Source: Chelydra serpentina (taxonomy: Eukaryota > Chordata > Testudines > Chelydridae). Taken from it: 64,000 bases of DNA. Shown piece by piece: positions 1 to 11,885 of this stretch (positions within the stretch are counted from its first letter, which is position 1; every line of letters starts with the position of its first letter). The notes under the pieces were generated by a model. It searched no databases and was not told where the DNA came from. It was given only the letters and a program-made list of their open reading frames with translations. The stretch spans positions 35,464,001 through 35,528,000 of the forward strand of contig JBAIAC010000001.1 in NCBI GenBank assembly GCA_037349315.1. The letters are read 5' to 3'. Made by a program: the position numbers and the translations under genes.

Positions 1-1331
1 GAGCTCAGCTAGCTGGCTCTCAGCCATGCTGTAGTCCAGTCAAGCACTGGAAAAGGGACTTGCCTGCACCAGCTGAGTAGGAAGAGATAGGAACTGTTAT
101 AATTATTGGGCTTAAAAATTTACTTTTACTAATGTCAAAAGTATGTAAAAGTTTATAAGATGTTACAATGATGTATAACTCTGTTTTCTTGCTTGGGAAT
201 TAACGACGGAAAATAGGTCAAGTTGTTTTTAATACTAAGTGTTATGAACTAATGCAAGAAAACCAGACAAGCAAACTCAACTTGCCTAAACAGAAAAAAG
301 TCGACTAATATGATTTAAGGACTGTTAAAATTAAATTAAATAAACAACAAAAAGACATGACTCCTGAAATCAACAGACTAAAATTAGTACAGCGAATATG
401 AGCCCAACTGGTGGACAAAATAATGACCGATAAACTACGCCACCTGCTTTTTTCCTTTTGGGGTTTTTTAAAAAGAGACTTAAAAAGACCCAAACATCTT
501 GTCTCCCTGACACATTTTAGCTTATTTTGTTTTGTTTTATTTTATTTTTCCCAGTCCCCAAGACAGAAGAAGTAGATCAGGCTGAAAGCTTTTTTCTTGC
601 ACTTGTTTAAGGAACTTTGTTTTTTATTTGTGAGTTAACATTCAAACAGTGCAAAGGCTAATCATCACCTTTATCTCTTTTCGCCCTTAAAATCAATACA
701 ACAGACCACAGCCCTGGATTCAGGGAAGGGCTTAAGGCCATGCCTAACTTTAAGCACATTGACTTTAATGGGTCTACTCACAAAGTTAGACAGGGCCATG
801 AAGCTGGTCTGAAGACACTGCAGCCTGACTCTGCAGGTGGTTATGAAAGCCTCCCAAGCCCTGGACAGAAGGGTGTGTCAGAGGAACAATCCTCCCCCTC
901 CATGCCCCAGAGAGTGCATGGCCTCCTATAGGGACAAAGGAAGATAGCTCCTAATCCCATCAGTGTGGGGAGTACTGGGCCCTGGTGGGGTGATCCCATA
1001 GGGCTTGCTGCTGGAGAGTAAAGTCCTGGAGTGTTGTGTGCTGGGCACAGTTCACAGCAAAGGCTGCAGCAGCGAGGAGACACAGAGTCTTAAGGCCCTG
1101 CTAGCAGCTCCTTCCATCCTGCGTTGGGAACAGCCTTATCTCAATCCCTCAGATAAAGAACGGCTCTGTGCTAAAGGCTGCTGCAAAGCAGCCTGGCTCT
1201 TATCACAGGTGGCTTTCTGGACTCTGAGGAGGGGCCAGCAAGAGGCCCATAGGGAGGGGGCAGGATTCTCTCTCCCTTGCAGCATTTCACTCATTCGCTC
1301 CCTGGTTGCCAGCCCCTGGCTTGCTGACTTA
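1..1331. other. No gene recognised; AT-rich start then GC-rich
   Basis: Positions 1-720 are AT-rich with poly-T and poly-A runs and only short frames. From 720 to 1331 the composition rises, but I see no protein or splice pattern. Confidence 0.5.
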
Positions 1332-2030
1332 AAGAACATAAGAACGTCCATTCTGGGTCAGACCAATGGTCCGTCTGGTCCAGTATCCTTCCTGTCTGCG
1401 ACAGTGGCCGGTGTCAGATGCTTCAGAGGGAATGAACAAAACGGGAATTTCAAGTGATCCATCCCCTGTTGTCCAGACCCAACATTTAGAGGCTAGGGAC
1501 ACCCACAGAATGGGGTTGCATCCCTGACCATCCTGGCTAATAGCCATTGATGGACCTATCCTCTATGACAGGGATCTCAAACTCAAATTACCATGAGGGC
1601 CACATGAGAACTAGTAAATTGGCCCGAGGGCAGCATCACTGAAACCGTTTCATACAATGATACAAAAGTATAGTCAAAAATGAAAAAAATGAAGAGTAAT
1701 AGAGTATTCTATTAAAAGTCAATGTATTAACTTTTTAAAAACTATAATGCAAAGAGGGGTTTTAATAAAATATAAACACTCAGTAATGTTTGGAGCTTGG
1801 ATGCCAGTGGAGTCAGCACCTATGGCGGGCCGCATGTGGCCCACGGACCACGTGTTTGAGACCCCTGCTCTATGAGCTTCTCCAATTCTTTTGAACCCAG
1901 TTATAGTTTTGGTCTTCACAACATCCCTTGGCAACGAGTCCCACAGGTTGTGCGTTGTGTGAAGAAATACTTCCTTCTGTTTGTTTTAAACTCCATGCCT
2001 ATTAATTTCACCTCATGAAACTTTGCAGAT
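1332..2030. repeat. Old LINE/SINE-type repeat split by a hAT element
   Basis: The segment opening AACATAAGAACG with GGGTCAGACCAATGG is a repeat familiar from turtle genomes. It breaks at 1568 and resumes at 1876 with decayed LINE 3'-coding-like sequence on the minus strand. The interruption is the hAT element at 1569-1867. Confidence 0.6.
1569..1867. mobile_element. Non-autonomous hAT element with perfect 8-bp duplication
   Basis: Terminal inverted repeats CAGGGATCTCAAAC and GTTTGAGACCCCTG are near matches. The 8-bp target duplication CTCTATGA flanks it at 1561-1568 and 1868-1875. The AT-rich body has no transposase. Confidence 0.88.
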
Positions 2031-3865
2031 CATGAGATGTGCTCATGACTCAGGAAGGCCCAGTCTCACAGCAGCCTCTCTCACTTCAACCACCTAGCAA
2101 ATCTCCACCCAGTCAGAGAGAAATGCCCCAGCTAGTGCCGCTGGGCTGCACTGTTCCTTTCACTTGGCCCGTCCCCTGCCTGGGACCCCCATGGTGGAGG
2201 GGGTCCTCCAGAGTAGGGTCAGGGCACATTGTCCAGAGGAGTGGGGGGTATGTGTATGTATCCTTGTCCACAGAGGTCTGCCGCTCCAGACCAGGAAATC
2301 CTGCATATTTCACCACCACCAAATTCACCAGGGCAGCAAACAAGCCAGCTGACAGCAGCAGGACCAGGCACAGCCCAGTTCCTCCTGGTGAGTGGGCAGA
2401 TACTTCTTATGAACTGCCACGTGACCTCTCTGAGCCCTGCTGGGATCTCTTGGGAGCAGCCACTGCTGAGCTAAAGCTCCCGCTGGGTGATAAAGCGTTA
2501 AAAGTGACCTGGCCGGGGAAATCAAGCTCCCTTCCATGAGGATCCTGGGTGGCAGCACGAACCTGACTCATCCCAGCCATTGCTGAGCAAATGGGAGGTA
2601 TTTATGGCCCAATATCTGAACACTTACACTGGCACCGAAACTAGAGGAAGAAAAGGTCTGTGGGTCTCCTGAGTGTCTGAGACAGGCCTTGTGCGCAACA
2701 GCTTTGATCGATCGTCCTCTGGATTAGGGCCTAGGATGCTCCCGCGGTGCCGTTCAGCTGCCTTTTGAGCTGGCCCACCAGTATTGAACAGGGGGCACCA
2801 GGACAGCCTGGCCCCTGCTGTGGGACTTTAGATGGTGTTACGATTTCAGGCGTCTGTATAAGATGCTGGTTTGGCGTGTGTGATCATCTTGCTGCCTGCC
2901 AGAGGCCGGATTGAGGGATTATAACAGCCTACTATTTAGTGCCAGCTAATGGAGTTACTCCCTTAGTGCTTGTGCTTTTGGAGCTCCGGGTATTGGTTTC
3001 AATTCCCTATTTCAGCCATGGAGCCCTACGCCTTTTCCCTATTGCAAAGCCAGAGAGGATGGGCAATTATACAGGTGTGACTGACTACCTGGTCTGGGCT
3101 GCCTGAGAACTGAGGCAAATCACAGAGAGGCAGATGCACTGTAAGAAAACTGGCAGGTAGGTGAGAGCTTTTAAAACACAGTAATGAGTTAGCTAGCAAA
3201 CCACTGCCCTCTGCTGGTTGGAATCCGAACAACTGAGTTGGGGGCCATAAGCCCTGTACTGCTATGACAACTCTCCCCCAGCTCCTGTGGCTGGGCCTGT
3301 GTTGGTGGTGGAGCATGAGGATCTGAATGCTATCCCCATTGCTGCTGTGAAGTTCTGAGAGGCCACAATAGGCATGGCAGATCAGAGACAACCGCAAAAT
3401 CCCAGGTGGCCATGGATTTGCTCCAACATCAGGAGCAGCCTCCCTGCTAACCCAGCAATACACCCAGATGGCTCAGCCAAAGCCTCCCTCGGGATGTGGG
3501 AAATCAAGTGATACAGGGCTCCTGTATACAGCTCACCTTCAGCCACAACAGGCAATGGATTTCCCCTTTGAGAAAGCTAGGGAAGAAAATCTTGCAACCC
3601 CATGCCATGTAGAGAGCAGGAGTTGTCCTGAACTGTTCCCTGACAGGGATCAGGGTAGCACATGAGGCACACGGGAAATAGATTAGGTGGCTTATAGACT
3701 TAAATTCTTCTGTGGCTTGATGTATGTAGGTAAGAGGACAAGAAAGTTAAACAGGAGGGTGAGTGAACACAGTGCTAATCACCCATGAGATCAGGGGATG
3801 GAGGGAGACGGCAAGCAGCATCAGGGAAGGAAGCTGCCCCTTCTGGCCTCTGCTTCACACCATGG

Positions 3866-3979
3866 GCGAGTGGAGCAGCAAAGTGAACTGGACAAGATCT
3901 CTGCAGCACAAAACTACACACAGCAAGTGAAGTGCTCCAGAGGTCTTGTCCACTTTGCTTTGCTGTTCCACTCACTCGC
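3866..3979. repeat. Imperfect inverted repeat
   Basis: Arms 3866-3909 and 3931-3979 are approximate reverse complements (for example AGCAGCAAAGTG against CACTTTGCTTTGCTG) around a short loop. Probably a small fold-back element. Confidence 0.6.
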
Positions 3980-4189
3980 GCAGCGGAGTATCGGGGAAAG
4001 GGGGCAGTACTGGGGCTGGAGCAAGTGGGGAATTCGGGGGTTGTGGGTGTAGCTGGTGAGGTTTTGAAGTAGCAGATCAGGCTCTATCTCCCTTTGCAGG
4101 AGGCAGTTTCAAGATACAGGGAACTGGTGCAAGTTTGGAGGTCCAGCTGCATGGGGCCTGCATTGCACCAGGGAGGTGGCAGGGAGCTT

Positions 4190-4420
4190 TCTTAACGGTT
4201 GCTCCCCAACAGGAAAGTAGTGAAAGCCCAGGACTGGGAGTCAGGACACTTGGGTTCTATTGCCAGGTCTGGAAGGAAGTGTTGTCTTAGGCTGTAGTGG
4301 TTAGAGCACAAGACTGGGAGTCAGGCAGGACTCCTGGGTTCTATTCCCAGGCTGCGTCACCTCGGATGAGCCACCTAACATGTAGTTCTAGTCTGAAAAG
4401 TGACTCTCCGCCCATTGCCT
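4190..4420. repeat. MIR/CORE-type SINE pieces
   Basis: Two close copies of a tRNA B-box-like phrase (GGGTTCTATT) after GACTGGGAGTCAGG. This pattern is typical of old amniote CORE-SINEs. Confidence 0.5.
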
Positions 4421-5094
4421 CTTTCCACTGCACTCACAGAACCAGCCTGTGGTGCCATCTGAGATAGAGAGCCCCAGGGAAAGGACTGGGGCTTCAGAAG
4501 CCATCCTGAGAACTCACTGCATGGGGCTGACTCACTCCTTCCCTTCTCAGCTGATTGTAAGTCAGAGGCGTTCCCAGGGCAACATCACTTGAGCAGCTGA
4601 CACAGCAACCCATTGAGCAACAGTCTGCCCCTCTGGGCTGGGTGTCTGGGAAACCAGGAGAAGTTTAAAGCATCACACAAGGATGAGTGCTGAGCATCAG
4701 GCCCATCCGGTTCTTTGGAGAGGCAGCTTCAGACGGGGCTCAAGGCATACTCCTGTACCCAGAACAGGAGTTGGCATCTTCACTGGGGAAGCCAGCTCGC
4801 TGTTCTGGTCCCGGAGAGGCCCCTTGGCAGGGTTTGGATTGGACTGTGTAGAAGGACAAGGACTGTGCCCACTGGCAGGGGCTGGGTGGGCTTGCATTGG
4901 AACTGAGCCAGCAGAAGGGGTTACTTGCTGTTTGCTACCGAATGATGTCCCTGGAACCCTGGTTTATTCCACACTGAGAGCCCCATCCTCACGATACATC
5001 GCAGCTGGGAAGCAGCGCAGGGTCCCTGGAACAACTCATGCTGACAGCTGCCCTGGAAGATGAATTGCTCCGCAATGCAGAGGGCTGGTGCCTA

Positions 5095-5215
5095 CAGTGA
5101 CCAGATGTCCCAATTTTATAGGGACAGTCCCAATTTTGGGGTCTTTTTCTTATATAGGCTCCTATTACCCCCCCACCCTCTGTCCCAATTTTTCACACTT
5201 GCTGACTGGTCACCC
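5095..5215. mobile_element. Mariner-type MITE
   Basis: 121 bp with inverted ends CAGTGACCAG and CTGGTCACCC, flanked on both sides by TA (5093-5094, 5216-5217), the Tc1/mariner target. Internal AT-rich inverted halves; no coding. Confidence 0.75.
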
Positions 5216-6724
5216 TACCCCCAGCATTAATATTAGCACTAAAGTAAATCCTGGCCCTGCATTTTGTTCCTGTCAGTCACATGGGCGAGGTTTGCAGCCA
5301 TTCACCTTTGTGCTAGACCCGCCTGTTTTGATCACTACCTCCTCTTCCCCCTCCCTCCTGTTTGTTATGCCCACTTGTTATGGCAGGGATCAGATCTCCT
5401 GAATATCTGTGCAGCATAACAGAGTCCACACTACAAAGGGGATGTGGCAATAATCATGCATTGCTTCATACAGTACCTTCTGGATGAGGGTCTCAGCAAG
5501 CTTTGCAAACAATGAATTCAGGCTCACAATCCACCCTGCTGGAGGGCCCCAGGAATCTCATTTTGCAGAGGGGGAAACAGAGGCACAGACACAGGTAGTG
5601 ACTTACCCACGGTCCTGGTTCCCAGCCCCTGCTCTAACCACACTGACAAAACACATGATTGCACTCCTGAAAGCAAACACTTCACTGTGGGACAAGTGCC
5701 CAGCTCACCCTCTCTCCCTCCCAATTAGCTCCCTGCTCCAGCTTCTCAGACAGCCTCACTCCTTGCTTTGCTGCCTCTCTTTCCCTAGAAGAACACCTAA
5801 CTCCTGGCACCACCCCATCCCTGAATACAACCCATCACATACTGTGGACATGCTGCTCCCTCCTGGCCTGGAGGCAGCTCTGGGCAGTAGGACAGGAGGG
5901 AGAGGGGACTGTAATGGAACTGGACACTGCACTGCAGGGGCAGCTGCTGCATGAGCTGCCAGCAAGCTGTGTGGCCCTTTAACAGGATTGCAGACTCAAG
6001 CTGTGACCTTGAGAGCCCAGAGCATGGTGCGCACAGGCAGTACCTGAACCTTCTTCCTGTCCCTGACACACACACTGGCACCCTGCAGAGGGCCAGACTC
6101 TGCCATTCAGAGCTGAACCTAGCTAACAGGCTCAGGATTTGCTGCCCAAGCCCGACCGGGAGCTCAGAGCAACAGAGAAAGTCCAGTGGTGCAGGGGCAC
6201 CCCTCCCAGCAGTTACGTGGGTGTTGATGTATAAGCTGAATCTGAGCACGTGTGGGACATCAAAGGAAAAGCGAGCCACTAGGTAGAGTCTGAAGTGGGG
6301 GAGGGCACGGGAAGGTCAGTCCATGCACAGCTGGGATCATGCACAAAGGTGGGAGAGAAGGGGCAAGGATATAAGGAATGAGACTCGAGATGCAGGCGAG
6401 GGCAGAGCCTCGTAAGGTGGCAGGGCAGCAGGGATGATGCAGTCTGAAGGCCGGTCCACAAACAGATTTTGTAGTGCTATAGGGGCATAGCTAAATCAGT
6501 GCAATGCCTGGATGCAGTTATAGCCGTGTTTATCGCAGTATTGTTCCTCTGTCTGACAGGCCCTTGACACGGTGGAACTGTGTCCTGGCGAGGGGGCTGC
6601 ACAGCTCTAACTATATGTTTCTAAACCAACAGTTACAATAGGATAAACCCGGTGTGTAGATAAGCCACGTGTGGGGGGCAGGGTGGTGATTGTGAACAAA
6701 CCGGAGGGGGCTACACAGGAATCA

Positions 6725-7070
6725 GGGGGGCAGAGCGGAGAGGGCTGCGGTGACAGATGGGGCAGGACTCAGGGCAGGGAGCTGGGGGGCAGAGCGGAGG
6801 GGGCTGCGGTGACAGATGGGGCAGGACTCAGGGCAGGGAGCTGGGGGGCAGAGCGGAGGGGGCTGCGGTGACAGATGGGGCAGGACTCAGGGCAGGGAGC
6901 TGGGGGGCAGAGCGGAGGGGGCTGCGGTGACAGATGGGGCAGGACTCAGGGCAGGGAGCTGGGGGGCAGAGCGGAGGGGGCTGCGGTGACAGATGGGGCA
7001 GGACCCAGGGCAGGGAGCTGGGGGGCAGAGCGGAGGGGGCTGCGGTGACTGATGGGGCAGGGGGCCGGGC
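6725..7070. repeat. 59-bp GC-rich minisatellite, about six copies
   Basis: The unit containing GGCTGCGGTGACAGATGGGG and GGGCAGGGAGCTGGGGGG repeats with a 59-bp period and almost no divergence until the last copy (ACTGATGGGG). Because 59 is not a multiple of three, all frames cycle and long artefactual ORFs appear. Confidence 0.95.
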
Positions 7071-7129
7071 AGGGAACCTAGCAGAGCCGCCAAGCCCGGC
7101 TGGCCCCAGCCCAAGGAGGGAGACTGCCA

Positions 7130-7530
7130 CACACACGTGGGGCTGGGAGCACAGTCGCCGCGCTCAGGGTTACACAGACAGAGCAACTTCCGATACGTGC
7201 AGAGCCCGCGACATGTCCCAGCAGCGAGGCGGGAAGCAGGGGCACCCCCGGGCGGGCGGGGAATTCCGCTCTCGGTTTGCAACCTGTGTAGCGTCCCCTC
7301 CCCCTCCCCGGTGCCTGGGACTCCGCCCGGCGGAGGAGCCGGGCCGCGCCAGCCCCGGGGCACAGTGGCGGCGGGTGCTTACATGTCTCCCGTGGCCGCA
7401 GGGGTGGCTCGTTCCTTCTCCCGCCGCCTCGCGCTAACAACTCACAGGGGCGGCTGGCGGCCCCCAGCTCGCGCCATGCCGAACTACGGGGCGCTCCCCC
7501 GGGTCCTAGTGCTCGTCGCTTCAGAATGTC
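7130..7530 (-). promoter_or_regulatory. CpG island with possible leader exon of the next gene
   Basis: Dense CG sequence contains a good minus-strand donor (GAGACAT|GTAAGC) at 7377-7382, so an untranslated exon ending at 7383 and transcribed leftward is plausible. In mammals SLC29A1 follows MYMX on the same strand and has a non-coding first exon. Assigning it here is inference from synteny, and no SLC29A1 coding exon was seen in the window. Confidence 0.4.
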
Positions 7531-7539
7531 TTAGTGCGA

Positions 7540-10500
7540 GGGGGTGCTGGGACACCCTCCACAGGCCACTGCCCCTCGCCCCTGACCTGCAGCCCCCCTG
7601 CTATCCCAACCCTGGACTCCCCTCACTCGGCTCTGTCCGTGCTCCTTGCTCCTGACCCGCAGCAGAACAAAGGGGTTCTGGCCCTCAGGGGGTTACAGGG
7701 GTGAGGGGCCTGAGAACTGTCTCCCCTTTGTCTGCCCCTTTTCCCAGTCTTGACAGCTACCTGACTGAACCCAGCCTTGGCTCCTCAGCAAGAGTGTCTG
7801 CCCCTAGTTCTCTCCCTCTACAGCCCCTTATCCCAGAGAAGAGGACTAAGGCATCCCACACACCAACACTCCCTGGCCATGAGGGGACAGCCCAGCCACG
7901 CAGATCCCTTCCACATTTGCCACCCTTTCCTTGGTTCCCAAGGCTGGACTCAGATCCTTCTCCAGGCAATGCTCTGGACCTCCCCCTGCGGGATCTCCCT
8001 CCTGGCAGGAACTGACTGAGGTGCTGCTTCTGAGAGCTTCCTGGGGCAGGGAGGGGCAGGGCAGGGCAGGCCAGCCCCGTGAGTGACAGAGGGAGGCTCT
8101 CTACCCCAGAGCAGGTGCAGCAGTTTGCCCTGAGAGACAAGGGACACCCTGGGACAGGGGCCAGAACAGCCGGTTCTGCTCATGCCTCCTCCCCAGGGGC
8201 CCCTTCACTTCCTCATGTGGTGTAGGCCAGCCCAGCATATTAACCTTTCTACAGACATTGGGGCGGGAGGCTTCTGAGCTTTGCTCAGCCGCTCCTGGCT
8301 CAGTAGGGGAAGGTGCAGACCCAGAGGGGACAGGCCAGCCCTGTGGAGCTTACAGCAGGGTCCCTGAGCTGGTGCCTCTGTCTCCAGGTCGGATCACCCC
8401 ACACCAGAACAGCCAAGTTACCAGTATGAGAGCACAATCTGCATTCCCAGAACTGGGCTCCCAGGACCCCTCACCCCCCCACACACTCCAGCCCTGCAGG
8501 GTCAGGGCTCCCCTGTCACCCTCATTCCTCATCCCACAGCCTTGTGCATCTGGGTCCCACACACTCTCCAGCCCATTACCTCAAGGACCCAGCTGCCTCT
8601 GAGGTTTATACTGCCATCTCCTCTTCTCTGCTGCTCTTGGCCAAGTAGTCCTGGTAAATGTCTAGCACCCACAGGAATGAAGCGCTTCTTAACCCCAAAG
8701 CTGAGCCAAACCCTTCCACAGACTGCACAGCAGGTGCAGATTTAAGAGCCATGCCACCGGCTGGGACTGGCTCAGCACAGCCCCCACTGGCTCAGCCGGT
8801 GGACGCTGCCTGCAGCAGCAGTTTGCAAAAGGAAGTAGCTTCAGCCACAGAAACTGCAGGGGAAGTTTGGCAGTAGAACGTGACGTGCCTGGGAGTCCAG
8901 GGCTAAGCGCTAGGACTCGGGAGGAAGTGGGCTGGGGAGTTTCATGGGCTGCAAACAGGCAGGGCCTTGAGTTTAGGGTTCTTCCCGCAGAGGACCCCTC
9001 AAGCAACACAGCACCAGGCAGGAGCATGGGCTTCAGTGCCGAGCCAGAGGAGACAGCGCCCCCTGCTGAGACACCTACACTGTTGCCTGCAGCACTGCAC
9101 CCCTTCACAGGCTGGGGCATTGGAGTCAGTACGGGCTGTGACTGGACAGCACCCCTGCTGTCACCCACACCTCTCTCTGCAGCACGCTGGCTTTTCCTGC
9201 TGGCTCTCGTCCCAGTACAAGGCCTGACCTTGTCTATTGCGCTGGCGATTTGGCAATGAGGACGCTTGTCCCACCAATGACTTGACTGAGACCCACCAGC
9301 CCCCCTCCCACAAACCCTGAGCAGCCATGGAATGACACGGGGCCATTGCTGACCAGCTGCTCTTTGAGTAGGGGGTGGCCAGGCCCCTGAGCCCATCATC
9401 CAGCCACCTTCTTCCAGCCCCTGCCAGGGCTTGCCCCTTCCCCAGTCCCGAGAGCACGAGGCTCCCTGCCACAGGGCAAGAGGCTGCCTCTCTTGCCTGC
9501 TCCCATCAAGGCAGAATGGATGCTGTTTACTTTGGCAAGAGCGAAAGCAGGTGATTTGAGTTGGCCAGCACCCAGTAGGTGGAGCCAATAGGTGGGGGGG
9601 CAGGGAAGCTAAGAAGAAGAATCTTTCCTGGGCTGGGAAGGCGGAAGATATTGGGAACGTCACTGCTTATGTGCCAGGCTGAGAGCCCCGAAGACTGACT
9701 CCCGCTGTGTGCACAGATGAGTACAGCCTGGCCAGCAGCAGGATCAGCATCCCCTCACGTGCCAGCCAGGGTGCCACTGACCTTCCCCTGGGGGGGAAAG
9801 GGGAGCTCAGCCTCAATGGCCCCGCCGGCCCCTGACCTCGCGGCCGTGGCTCCCAACAAAGTAGCCAATCAGTGCCAGTTCTGCCTGTGATTTTGTGCTA
9901 TGGCTCCGGGAACTAGACCAAGACCTGCCCATTTCACTCCACAGATATCAGGTGGGACTGAGCAAAGATTGGAATGGAACTGGCTACCCGCATTCTGGTG
10001 CCAGGGGACCCCACCCTTACCTTATTTGCTCAGCCCAGGGGCCCTGAGGTCAGCCCCTGCCCCATGCGCCACACCTGTTCACACATTAGAAGTTGCAAGT
10101 CATTTAGATGTTCCTTTTGGAAATGGGGAAAACCCCAGATGCTCCAGTCTGACAGGCCCCTCCCCCTCCCCCGCTATCCTGCCAGGCCTTGCTGTAGTAC
10201 CATGCACCAGCAGAGCCCAACCCTGCACTGAGAAAGGGGCTAGCTAATGGCCAGGGTGCGCAAAGACGTGGGCAAAGGGAAGGATGGCAGCTCTCAAGCC
10301 CGCAGGAGCAGCCCCTTACCCTGAACTCGACACGCTTGGTACCCACGGCCTTCCCTGTGATCCTCGAGCATCCCTGCCTTTTAAACCCAATCCTAGCACC
10401 TCGAATCCAACAGGGAAGAGAGGCACATGTGTGTGGGAGTGGGGGTGGAGACAGCCCCGCTGGTGTGATATGGCTCACTTTTCCTGTGGCTGAGCACACA

Positions 10501-11200
10501 GCGCCCTACTCCACCCAGTGCCTGATACCCTCTCACTCTGAATGGCAGCCCAAGCAGCCCACTGGCTCCCCTTGTGCCCATCCCTTGTGGTTGGTTAGGA
10601 GCAACCAGAGGCAAGTGCAGCCCAGTACAGTTGCTGCAAAGCATCTGGGGTCTCAGTGGACAGAGGAATGAATCCACCCCCTACACTAACCATGTGAACT
10701 GGGGCATAGCCATGTGAAAATCCCACCTGAGTAGTGGACTGAGCTCCCCTGGGAGGGATGTCCGCGTCCGGCCTGATCCACAGCTCCTTCCCCAGGCAGG
10801 TCTCGTAGGGGAGTGGGTGGCGGGGGAGGCAGAGGAAAGCTCACCAGCTTAGCATTCGGTGGTGTGGAATCACCTCCAGGCTTTGACCCCAGGGAGAGGA
10901 GTGAGGTTCCCTGTACCATGGACAAGGAATGCTCCAGGCCAAGGCTTCCTGGAGCGAAGGGCCAGATGATAGATCCCCCTGTAATTTTGACATTCCAAGG
11001 AGCCCCTCACCAACCCAGAGTAGCGCAGACTAGCCCCCTTCTCCTTTGAACCCAGCACAGCTCCCCCTAGCAAGCACTAGTTCCTAGAGCACACCTGGGG
11101 GATCTGAGGAAGTCCCCCTGGCATGGGACTCAGGAGAATCGCAGCCCAAGGGAGCTCCTCCTAACCGCTGGCCCTGCTAGCAAGGGGAGGAAGAAACAGC
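7540..11200. other. No gene recognised
   Basis: GC-rich with many long chance frames, the largest 324 codons at 8689-9663 minus. None has a repeat, signal or domain pattern, and no set of phased splice sites was found. Likely the spacer between two minus-strand genes. Confidence 0.5.
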
Positions 11201-11222
11201 AAGATAGTTTGGTTTGTTTGGT

Positions 11223-11228
11223 TTTAAT
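11223..11228 (-). terminator. ATTAAA polyadenylation signal of the spectrin/PH gene
   Basis: ATTAAA on the minus strand about 440 nt after the stop codon, inside an AT-rich patch in otherwise GC-rich DNA. It is the first such signal downstream and would give a 3' UTR of roughly 0.45 kb. Confidence 0.55.
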
Positions 11229-11667
11229 AACAATAATAATCCCTTTTCCCCACCCTGAACAGCGTGTGCCCTGGGGTGTCTGGGGAACCAGCTGCTCGAC
11301 ACCCCGTCCCCACAGGACTCCATCAGCTCCACTGGCACACAGAGACCGGGCCCTGCAAGCTCAGCAAGAGGGCTCTGATAGATACAGCAATGCACTCCCT
11401 TCCTGCTCCGTGTCGCCAGAGCAGCCTGGCCCCTGGCGGCTGCTCCCATTAGGGGTGGATGGGTGAGGGGCAGCCCCTGGGCCGGTACAACCCAGTGCAG
11501 CAGTCTCTCTCCCTCCCAGTACTCCCATCAGCCCTGGGGAGGGAGGGAGACCTGTGGACAGGTGCTGGGTGGAGATGACACATGAGTGGGAGCTAACAGG
11601 CCTGCATGGAGGAAGCAACGGCAGTCTCAAGCCCCCTTGCAACCTGCATCCCCCGCATCCAATGGGC

Positions 11668-11885
11668 TCATTCTTTCTTCCCAAAGAACTTCTTAAAGAC
11701 GGATTTGTTCTTGTGGCGAGAGGGGGCGCCTTCCCGTGGGCTCCCCGGCCTGGCCACGAAGGAGTGACAGCGAGCCCTGGGCATGGCCACCGCCTGCTCC
11801 CCAATATACAGCGTGATGGAGTAGCTGCTCCCAGCCTCCAGGGGCTCCTTGGGCACCGACACCGGCGTGATCTTCTGGTAAGTGG
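11668..11885 (-). CDS. Exon 34: C-terminus and stop
   Basis: 218 nt, acceptor GATCTCTTTCAGC-type tract, receives one base and ends at TGA (11668-11670). It includes a hydrophobic strand-like [16 protein letters not shown] and ends with the basic FKKFFGKKE. Lysine- and phenylalanine-rich ends also occur in beta-spectrins. Confidence 0.93.

Larger units (their letters stand above)
2031..6724. other. Intergenic or intronic; no gene recognised
   Basis: GC-rich frames on both strands have no domain character. It holds an imperfect inverted repeat (3866-3979), MIR-like SINE pieces (about 4190-4420) and a mariner-type MITE (5095-5215). Coding exons of a neighbouring gene could be hidden here, but none can be supported. 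Confidence 0.4.

Noticed and set aside
1..7000. SLC29A1 coding exons expected from mammalian gene order
   Set aside because: No frame with the transporter's membrane-segment pattern was seen; only a possible leader exon at the CpG island can be suggested.
6671..7437. Long repetitive frames encoding GRAEGAAVTDGAG-like units
   Set aside because: Produced by the 59-bp minisatellite, whose period is not a multiple of three, so every frame cycles; not a repeat protein.
8689..9663. 324-codon minus-strand frame
   Set aside because: GC-rich chance frame with no repeat, signal or domain and no supporting splice pattern.
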